DNA from: an uncultured Pelagibacteraceae bacterium
GTDB lineage: Bacteria; Pseudomonadota; Alphaproteobacteria; Pelagibacterales; Pelagibacteraceae
Direction of reading: 5' to 3'
DNA: 64,000 nt
Assembly: GCA_902611405.1 (NCBI GenBank)
Contig: CACLZL010000004.1
Coordinates: 1 to 64,000, forward strand
The notes under the pieces were generated by a model. The model saw only the letters and a program-made list of their open reading frames with translations, did not search any database and was not told the DNA's origin. Positions 58,183 through 64,000 of this stretch are shown piece after piece. The position numbers were made by a program, and so were the translations under genes. Numbering within the stretch: the stretch's first letter is position 1; every line of letters begins with the position of its first letter.

Positions 58183-59114
58183 ACTTTAACCTCCCCATCA
58201 AATGGATCATATGTATCAATTTCTTGTGGTAATACAGATCTAATCGCAATTTCTTCAGATCCCATAGCTACTAAATCATCTGACTCATATAAAACTAAAG
58301 GTTTTGCAGCCATTGTATCTTTTGCCATTCCTAAAGAGTCTTTTGTTGCTACAAAGTAAGTAAAAACACCATCTAAACCTGTTAAAGATGCTTTCATTCC
58401 TTCTTCTAAAGTTGCTCCATCTCTCATTTTCTCAGCAAGGTAAACTGCAATTAATTCTGAGTCACACTCAGACATAAATCTCATACCTTTGTTTTCTAAA
58501 ACTCTTCTGTTATTCCAATAATTGGTTAACTGTCCGTTATGAACAACTGATACATCACTAAAAGGATATCCCCAGAATGGGTGAGCAGATTTTATATCTA
58601 CACCAGATTCCGTTGCCATTCTAGCATGACCAATAGCATGCGTACCCACTATTTTGTCTAAACTATATCTATCACAAACCATTTTGGCGTTTCCAAGGTC
58701 TTTAATAACTTCTAAAGATTTACCCATAGAAAGAATTTCTACACCAGGAATACTTTCTATACGTTGTGAAAATTCTAAAAGGTCTTTAACATTATAATCA
58801 ATTTCATATCTTAAAGAATAGGGAAGAGTTCTCTCTTCTTTAACTATTTTAGCTCCCATCTCAGCCAGAGTTTCATCTACAATTTTTTTTCTTTGATCGT
58901 AAACAGAAACATCTTCCATAACTGATGAACTACCTTCTCCTACGTTTTCTCCAACTTTAAAACGCATAATGAAATTTTTTCCATCTGTATCTCCATATAA
59001 AGCGTAACCTGTAGAGTCTTCTCCTCTATGTTTTAATGCTTGGAGCATCCCTTGTAGTTCACTTCCAACATTCGAAGATTTTCCTCTATGAATTAAACCT
59101 GCTATTCCACACAT
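58170..59114 (-). CDS. Class II glutamine amidotransferase subunit (GlxB/MgsA)
   Basis: A 314-residue Ntn-type amidotransferase. It starts MCGIAGLIHRG, so the catalytic nucleophile Cys becomes residue 1 after Met removal. Further GATase II blocks are GHARMATESGVDIKSAHPFWG near 167, VVHNGQLTNYWNNR near 193 and CDSELIAVYLAEKM near 222. It would hydrolyse glutamine, or gamma-glutamylmethylamide in methylotrophs, and pass ammonia or methylamine to the FMN subunit. It is 36 bases after the GS-type gene and overlaps the GXGXG gene. Its standalone size and order match the glx and mgs operons. Confidence 0.9.
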   Translation of the reverse strand: MCGIAGLIHRGKSSNVGSELQGMLQALKHRGEDSTGYALYGDTDGKNFIMRFKVGENVGEGSSSVMEDVSVYDQRKKIVDETLAEMGAKIVKEERTLPYSLRYEIDYNVKDLLEFSQRIESIPGVEILSMGKSLEVIKDLGNAKMVCDRYSLDKIVGTHAIGHARMATESGVDIKSAHPFWGYPFSDVSVVHNGQLTNYWNNRRVLENKGMRFMSECDSELIAVYLAEKMRDGATLEEGMKASLTGLDGVFTYFVATKDSLGMAKDTMAAKPLVLYESDDLVAMGSEEIAIRSVLPQEIDTYDPFDGEVKVWQI

Positions 59115-59150
59115 ATATCTTTACCCTTTCTATCTATCTTTTTCTGTGAC

Positions 59151-60626
59151 CTACGGTAGGCAATCAAGATAAGTATCCAGATCCCATTGTGTTGTTGCAC
59201 CAAGAAATCTTTCCCACTCATCGTTTTTGTACCAATGGAAAACTTTATACATTTCATCTGGCATTGCAGATTTGATGACTTCATCCTCTGCCAGTCTATC
59301 CAAAGCTTCACCTAAACTTAATGGAAGTTTTTTAACATCTTTACCAGCTTTTTGAGCTTCATAAATATTTCTAGACTCTGGAGCTGCTGGTTTCATCTTT
59401 TTACTTATACCTTCGTCGCAAGCTTTTAATAAAGCAGCACCTAGTAGATAAGGATTGTGCATCGAATCTACTGATCTATATTCAAATCTTCCAGGAGCAG
59501 AAACTCTTAAACCACAAGTTCTATTTTGATATCCCCAGTCAGCGTAAACAGGAGCCCAAAAACCTTGATCCCATAATCTTCTGTAAGAATTTACAGTTGA
59601 AGATCCAAGAGCTGTTAATGCTGGTAAATGCTTCATGATACCTGCAATTGATTGCAGGCCAATTTTTCCTGGCAATTGCATATCTTTTGTATCAGGCATG
59701 AAAGTATTAGTTCCACCTTCAACATAACTAAATACTTCTTCTACACCTGGTAGAGTTTTGTTTCCAAGTTTGTTAACTTTTATTTTTCCACCTTTCCATA
59801 AAGACATGTTTGTATGACAACCACTAGCAGAAACACCCATAAATGGTTTTGTCATAAAGCAAGCAATTAAATTATGTTCTCTAGCAACTTGAGCACAAAT
59901 TTGTCTGTATGTTGATAATCTATCTGCATTCCTTAAAACGTTATCGTAAGTCCAGTTTAATTCTAATTGTCCTGGAGCATCTTCATGATCACCTTGAATC
60001 ATATCAAGACCCATCGCTTTTGCATATTCGATTACTTTCATAAATACTGGTCTTAATGACTCGAATTGATCAATATGATAACAGAATGGTTTAGAAAAAC
60101 CTTTTCCAGTTGGTGTACCATCGTCATTTTTTGTTAACCACATCATTTCGGGCTCTGTTCCAACTCTTAATTCTAGACCATGTTTTTTCTTAAATTCATC
60201 CATGAAAATTCTCAGATTTCCTCTGCAATCAGAGGTCAAATGACCACCTGGATTTTTTCTTTCTTCTCTGTTTCTAAAACAAGTTACAAATACTCTTCCA
60301 ACTCTTTTATCCCATGGTAATTGAACAAAAGTTTCAGGATCTGGTATTCCAACTAGTTCCATAGCCTCAGGACCGTATCCAATATAATTATTATGACGAT
60401 CTAAGAATAAGTTTGCTGTTGCACCGTAAACTAATTGAAATCCTTTTTCTGCAGTTCTTTCCCAATGATCTGCAGGTATACCTTTACCAACAACTCTGCC
60501 TGTTACAGAAATGAATTGATAATAAATATAAGTAATGCCAAGCTCGTTAATTTTTTCTCTGACCTTCTTAACTAATTTCGCTCTACCTGGCTGGTTAACA
60601 TGTTTCTCTAGATCTGTCATTTTCAC
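59151..60626 (-). CDS. Glutamine synthetase family enzyme (type III-like, paralogue 1)
   Basis: A 491-residue GS-fold ligase. Key motifs are GTEPEMMWL near 155 (first Glu metal site), GDHEDAPGQLELNWTYDN near 215, SASGCHTNMSLWKGG near 270, NSYRRLWDQGFWAP near 348 and APGRFEYRSVDSMHNPYL near 375. It is longer than the paralogue at 52177-53502 and closer in layout to GlnT-type enzymes of glx operons. It should join glutamate to ammonium or an amine with ATP. An SD of AAGGGGTG precedes the ATG. Together with the three downstream subunits it makes a full GS/GOGAT-like set in one operon. Confidence 0.86.
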   Translation of the reverse strand: MKMTDLEKHVNQPGRAKLVKKVREKINELGITYIYYQFISVTGRVVGKGIPADHWERTAEKGFQLVYGATANLFLDRHNNYIGYGPEAMELVGIPDPETFVQLPWDKRVGRVFVTCFRNREERKNPGGHLTSDCRGNLRIFMDEFKKKHGLELRVGTEPEMMWLTKNDDGTPTGKGFSKPFCYHIDQFESLRPVFMKVIEYAKAMGLDMIQGDHEDAPGQLELNWTYDNVLRNADRLSTYRQICAQVAREHNLIACFMTKPFMGVSASGCHTNMSLWKGGKIKVNKLGNKTLPGVEEVFSYVEGGTNTFMPDTKDMQLPGKIGLQSIAGIMKHLPALTALGSSTVNSYRRLWDQGFWAPVYADWGYQNRTCGLRVSAPGRFEYRSVDSMHNPYLLGAALLKACDEGISKKMKPAAPESRNIYEAQKAGKDVKKLPLSLGEALDRLAEDEVIKSAMPDEMYKVFHWYKNDEWERFLGATTQWDLDTYLDCLP

Positions 60627-60689
60627 CCCTTAATGAATTTAATTTATCCAAACGTAGCTGAAAATTTTATTTGTGTCTAGGCTTTGAGT

Positions 60690-62018
60690 CTAGCTCCAAG
60701 GAAACGGACTGTTCGAAGTAGGGTGAAGTTCTCCCTTCTCGTAACGGTTGAATCTAAATGGTTTTAACAAATCACTTTCAGTACCAAGAATTTCTTTTGC
60801 AACAAGCTCGCCAACACCGATCATTTTGTAACCATGATTTGCATCTGCAATCATGTAAACATTTTCAAAAAATCTGTCAAAGATTGGAAACGAGTCTGGT
60901 GTCATACATCCAAGACCACCGGAAGGTCCTTTTCTATATAAATCAGATTTACCTTCAAATCTTTTTTGACAATGAGCTAATGCTGAGCACCACATTTCAC
61001 TAAATGCATCTGTCGTTTGATACTCAGGTGAATCCAAACCATAAGGATCAACGTTAACTTGATCAAAATGTTTTTTAACTATGTAAGGAGATGTTCCACC
61101 TTGTACTCCTAAACCTTCAATATCAGGTTTGTAATAAATTCCCCAAATTTTATCTGTAATTAATTTTTTTGTTTTGTCTGAATATAATGGAGCTGTAGAG
61201 TCTACGTGAACTACAGGTGGTTGTTTACCATCATTTGTTTTTAAAAAATCTGGCTCAACTCCAATAACTCCTTCTTGTAAAAACCAATATGTCCACATGT
61301 CAGTCTCATGCATCTTACCGTCTTTACCTAAAATATTTGCAGTCTTTGGTAGTTCTAGCATGTTCCAAAAATCTCTTGCCCATGGACCTGCACCAATCAC
61401 TACTTGTTCACACTCAATGTTTCCTTTATTAGTTTCGACACCAGTAACCGCTTGACTATTACTTCCTCTTTTAAAACCTGTTACTTTTACACCTTTCATT
61501 ACTTGAACACCATTCGAAGTAGATTTGTTTTCTAGTGCTTTAATAGAATCCTTGTTAAATGCATATCCGCCTTTCTTTTCATGAAGAACAGATGTTATAC
61601 CTTGAGCTTGCCAATCATCAAAAATACCTTTCATGTAATTCGCACAATCTTTTTCACCTTCTATAAAATCCGATTCATAGCCAATTGCTTTTTGTTGCTC
61701 GTAAATACTTGCAACATCTTTATGCATTACCTCGGGTGATATTTGTAAATAACCAACAGGATTATATTTAAATGCTTTAGGATCACTCTCCCAAACAGAA
61801 ACGGAGTGAGCCATCAATTCTCTCATTGCTGGTTGAAAATAATTATTTCTTACTACACCGCACGCAATTCCACTTGCACCAGCAGCTGTATCTTTTTTTT
61901 CTAATACAATTATGTCACCTGGATTTTTATATGTTTCTGAAAGTTTCCAAGCTGTACTTAGACCATGTATTCCACCACCGATTATCACTACTTTAGCTTT
62001 CGAAGGCAATGTCGTCAT
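60690..62018 (-). CDS. FAD-dependent amine oxidoreductase (DadA/sarcosine oxidase beta-like)
   Basis: A 442-residue DAO-family flavoprotein with the ADP-binding motif VVIIGGGIHGLSTAWKL (about 11-27), the Glu of VLEKKDTAAGASGIACGVVRN near 40-60 and the C-terminal FAD block YMIADANHGYKMIGVGELVAKEIL near 395 (shortened). The CGVVRNN segment near 52 resembles the place where sarcosine oxidases attach or contact flavin, though covalent attachment is unproven. It probably oxidatively demethylates or deaminates an N-methylated amino acid such as sarcosine, dimethylglycine or N-methylglutamate. A GcvT-domain protein that could take the one-carbon unit lies upstream in the same direction. Confidence 0.82.
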   Translation of the reverse strand: MTTLPSKAKVVIIGGGIHGLSTAWKLSETYKNPGDIIVLEKKDTAAGASGIACGVVRNNYFQPAMRELMAHSVSVWESDPKAFKYNPVGYLQISPEVMHKDVASIYEQQKAIGYESDFIEGEKDCANYMKGIFDDWQAQGITSVLHEKKGGYAFNKDSIKALENKSTSNGVQVMKGVKVTGFKRGSNSQAVTGVETNKGNIECEQVVIGAGPWARDFWNMLELPKTANILGKDGKMHETDMWTYWFLQEGVIGVEPDFLKTNDGKQPPVVHVDSTAPLYSDKTKKLITDKIWGIYYKPDIEGLGVQGGTSPYIVKKHFDQVNVDPYGLDSPEYQTTDAFSEMWCSALAHCQKRFEGKSDLYRKGPSGGLGCMTPDSFPIFDRFFENVYMIADANHGYKMIGVGELVAKEILGTESDLLKPFRFNRYEKGELHPTSNSPFPWS

Positions 62019-62118
62019 AACAAAACATTATTTTTTGGCAGGGACAATTAATATAATTTTTTATAGAACTAAAAATTATATATAAAAAATAGATACTTAA
62101 ATTTTCATTTAAAAATGG

Positions 62119-62469
62119 CTAATAACTTATGTTTTTTAAAGTTACTAAATAATCATTAAACTCTTTTATAAATGATTCACTTGGCATTATATTTTTTATT
62201 CTCTGGTCTGCTGAAGTTTTTTCAAGTCTAAAGAATCCTTTCTCACAAGCCTCTGTAATTATCAAAGCTGATTTAGGTCGAGAGGTTTTGAAAAGTTTTG
62301 TTTTTAATTCTTCTACTGATAATTTTTTACCTTCTTTATAAGCTGACATTACTAGCAACATCATATGATAATGGGATGGTGATTTTCTAAAAAAATAATT
62401 ACTCGATGTATGAGATTGCCTCATTTGATCTTCCCAAAAATCTAATAGCGTTTTCTTTTCTTTTGGCAT
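62119..62469 (-). CDS. Small winged-helix protein, MarR-like
   Basis: A 116-residue protein with helix-turn-helix-like segment LSVEELKTKLFKTSRPKSALIITEACEKGFFRLEK at about 49-85 (cited in part: KTSRPKSALIITEACEKG) followed by a wing-like TSADQRIKNIMPSESF. The pattern of recognition helix plus two-stranded wing resembles the MarR group. It starts MPKEKK. It lies five bases after the DUF1989-GcvT gene and 100 bases before the FAD oxidoreductase, within the nitrogen cluster. It is the only likely transcription factor in the window and might control this operon. The first 45 residues contain an aromatic/His-rich stretch, SSNYFFRKSPSHYHMM. Confidence 0.55.
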   Translation of the reverse strand: MPKEKKTLLDFWEDQMRQSHTSSNYFFRKSPSHYHMMLLVMSAYKEGKKLSVEELKTKLFKTSRPKSALIITEACEKGFFRLEKTSADQRIKNIMPSESFIKEFNDYLVTLKNISY

Positions 62470-62474
62470 AGCTA

Positions 62475-64000
62475 TTAAGCTTTGACTCTCGATTTAGATG
62501 GATCATAAAAAGGATAACCAACTACTTTTGCACCAATTCTTTTCTGATGACCGTCAATTTTACCAATCTCTACACCAGTACCGATCTCAGAGTATTGAAC
62601 GTCTATTCTACAAAGTGCAATATTTTTATTTAAAGTAGAGGATAAGCAACCACTTGTAATTATACCAATTTGAGATCTTCCAATATGAACACAGTCTCCA
62701 TGACCAGCTATCTCTTTACCAGCAAGTTCTAATCCTACTAATTTTTTTTGAGGGTTTGCCTTTCTTTTAATTAATTCCTCTTTACCAATGAAATCTTCCT
62801 CTTTTGTTTTCAATGGAACAGCAAAACCTATGCCAGCTTCAAAGGGATCTTGTTCACCGTCAAACTCAGCACCAAATAAAATTAAACCTGCTTCAATTCT
62901 AAGTTTATCTAGAGCTGCAAACCCAGCTGGAATAAGTCCATCATCTTTACCCGCTTCCATTAATTTATCCCAAACTTCTGGTGCATGTTTTGGATGACAC
63001 CATATCTCGTAGCCTAACTCACCAGTATAACCAGTTCTTGAAACAATTAATGGTATTCCTTGAAGTTCTTCTATTCTACAAATTGTAAATCTAAACCAGC
63101 CCAACTCATCTATCGAAGGCTGTGTTGGTGGTGTAAAAATTATTTTTTTTAAAATTTCTCTACTTTTAGGACCTTGCAAAGATACATTACTAATTTGGTC
63201 AGTAGAGTTTTTAACAATAGCATTAAAATTCTTTTTTTTTGCAATTTCTTTAAGCCACTCACCACCATACTCATCTCCACATATCCACCTAAAACCTGTT
63301 TCGCTTAATTTTAAAAGAGTTCCATCATCAAACATCATTCCATTTTCGTAACACATTGCGGAATATACAACCTGTCCAACAGAAAGTTTTTTTATATTCC
63401 TTGTAAGAGTGTAGTTCATTAACTCTTCAGCATCAGGACCAATTATTTCAAATTTTCTTAGTGATGATAGATCAATTAATACAGCATCATTTCTGCAAGC
63501 ATTGTACTCATTAACTAATCCATGTTTAGTGTAATCATTTGGAAGCCAAAAGCCTCTAGCATCAACAAAGTTTCTAGTTAATTTTGAAGTTCTTTCATAA
63601 AAGCCAGAATTTCTAGTAAGTTTATTTTCAGAGTCTGTTTTCATTCTAAAACCAAATGACTTTCTAAATTCTTTATTTTTGTCATAAGTTCTAACAAATA
63701 TATTAGTAGGATTCCATGAATTACACGGATCTATATCACTTGGACATGCAGTTGTTCCTATTGTTAAATCTTTTAAAGCCTTAAACATTACATAGTCACC
63801 AGGTCTTGAATAAGATTCATCAGAAATAACAGAATTTAATCCTCCAGCAGAAGTGTTAAAAAATAAATTAATTGCATGCCAACCTTTTTGTTTCTGAACA
63901 CCGTATTTTGACATACTTTCAGTTAAATTATCTGAACAATTTGGATGACCAAAATATCCTGCGTCTTCATAATATTTAGATGTACATGCTAGATTAAAAG
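62475..64000 (-). CDS. DUF1989-GcvT fusion protein, 5'-truncated by the window edge
   Basis: The frame is open from the stop at 62475 to base 64000 without a stop; the ATG at 63914 is internal, because residues upstream of it (GYFGHPNCSDNL) already match the DUF1989 family. The N-terminal part has NLFFNTSAGG, GDYVMFKALKDLTIG and ACPSDIDPCNSWNPTNI, the signature of DUF1989 (urea-carboxylase-associated, carboxyguanidine deiminase group). From about residue 115 after that ATG a GcvT domain follows: RNDAVLIDLSSLRKF, ENGMMFDDGTLLKL, SRTGYTGELGYEIW and AALDKLRIEAGL. GcvT domains move one-carbon units to tetrahydrofolate. The fusion joins a possible hydrolase/deiminase to a folate-dependent transferase; the reaction is unknown. 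Confidence 0.82.
   Translation of the reverse strand, partial: FNLACTSKYYEDAGYFGHPNCSDNLTESMSKYGVQKQKGWHAINLFFNTSAGGLNSVISDESYSRPGDYVMFKALKDLTIGTTACPSDIDPCNSWNPTNIFVRTYDKNKEFRKSFGFRMKTDSENKLTRNSGFYERTSKLTRNFVDARGFWLPNDYTKHGLVNEYNACRNDAVLIDLSSLRKFEIIGPDAEELMNYTLTRNIKKLSVGQVVYSAMCYENGMMFDDGTLLKLSETGFRWICGDEYGGEWLKEIAKKKNFNAIVKNSTDQISNVSLQGPKSREILKKIIFTPPTQPSIDELGWFRFTICRIEELQGIPLIVSRTGYTGELGYEIWCHPKHAPEVWDKLMEAGKDDGLIPAGFAALDKLRIEAGLILFGAEFDGEQDPFEAGIGFAVPLKTKEEDFIGKEELIKRKANPQKKLVGLELAGKEIAGHGDCVHIGRSQIGIITSGCLSSTLNKNIALCRIDVQYSEIGTGVEIGKIDGHQKRIGAKVVGYPFYDPSKSRVKA

Noticed and set aside
59102-59311. 69-codon minus-strand frame overlapping the end of the GS-type gene
   Set aside because: Out of frame within a well-supported GS C terminus; no start signal or family.
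1-64000. CRISPR arrays, insertion sequences, prophage, tRNA or rRNA genes
   Set aside because: Almost all sequence is coding with gaps under about 225 bases; no repeat arrays, transposase motifs, integrases or cloverleaf-like segments were seen.

Overview
The window looks like a streamlined marine alphaproteobacterium of the SAR11 clade (Pelagibacterales). The support is a very low GC content, A/T-rich codon use, almost no intergenic DNA (no gap over about 225 bases), many ATGA/TAATG gene overlaps, and a gene set dominated by ABC transporters and oxidation of small osmolytes and nitrogen compounds. There are no rRNA or tRNA genes, phage genes, insertion sequences or CRISPR arrays. Only one putative DNA-binding regulator is visible. 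The clade call is inference from gene content and composition; I could not run a search.

Left part (1-17335). The window opens in livH, followed by livM, a 23-residue membrane ORF and an MFS transporter. They converge on a periplasmic branched-chain amino-acid binding protein. A long minus-strand block follows and reads as three modules. The first (9765 down to 4049) is LLM flavin monooxygenase, ThDP enzyme, PF06684 protein, alpha/beta hydrolase and aldehyde dehydrogenase, an unassigned catabolic set. The second (13869 down to 9871) is an arginine:glycine amidinotransferase-type enzyme, two tandem EamA transporters and an IPNS-type 2-oxoglutarate oxygenase. The third (17335 down to 13921) is a hotdog thioesterase, a TauD-type dioxygenase, a PhnZ/TmpB-like HD oxygenase and a choline-dehydrogenase-type GMC oxidoreductase.

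Quaternary-amine island (about 13900-28300). Divergent from the thioesterase are a BKACE enzyme (3-dehydrocarnitine cleavage type) and a carnitine-dehydrogenase-like protein. Next come an SDR plus proVWX-type betaine transporter operon, a gamma-butyrobetaine hydroxylase/TmpA-type dioxygenase, a GDPD, an aldehyde dehydrogenase, a 3-hydroxyisobutyrate-dehydrogenase-family protein and an EamA transporter. Together these could carry gamma-butyrobetaine, carnitine and choline to glycine betaine.

Middle (28362-42126). A EutA/DoeA-like pair (ectoine ring opening) leads into a Pot-type ABC transporter and a FadN-type bifunctional beta-oxidation protein. Then come a cyclophilin, a secreted gluzincin-like protein, an agmatinase-family ureohydrolase with an aldehyde dehydrogenase, and an ArgE-type deacetylase. 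The block 42154-49608 is mostly housekeeping: CsaA, LysE, aconitase, YfgM-like, BamB-like, a cupin, ZapE and YjbQ.

Right part (49617-64000, all minus). In transcription order: a 5'-truncated DUF1989-GcvT fusion, a winged-helix protein, a DadA/SoxB-like FAD oxidoreductase, a type-III-like glutamine synthetase, the three split glutamate-synthase-like subunits (GATase, GXGXG, FMN/Fe-S), an unknown basic protein, Amt, two tiny membrane proteins, a second GS-family enzyme, diaminopropionate ammonia-lyase and a photolyase. This is a nitrogen or methylamine assimilation cluster of the glx/mgs type.

The most interesting leads are the DUF1989-GcvT fusion, the TauD + PhnZ-like pair, the LLM/ThDP/PF06684 operon, the amidinotransferase/2OG-oxygenase operon, and terminator hairpins placed inside transporter operons, one of them flush against a start codon.
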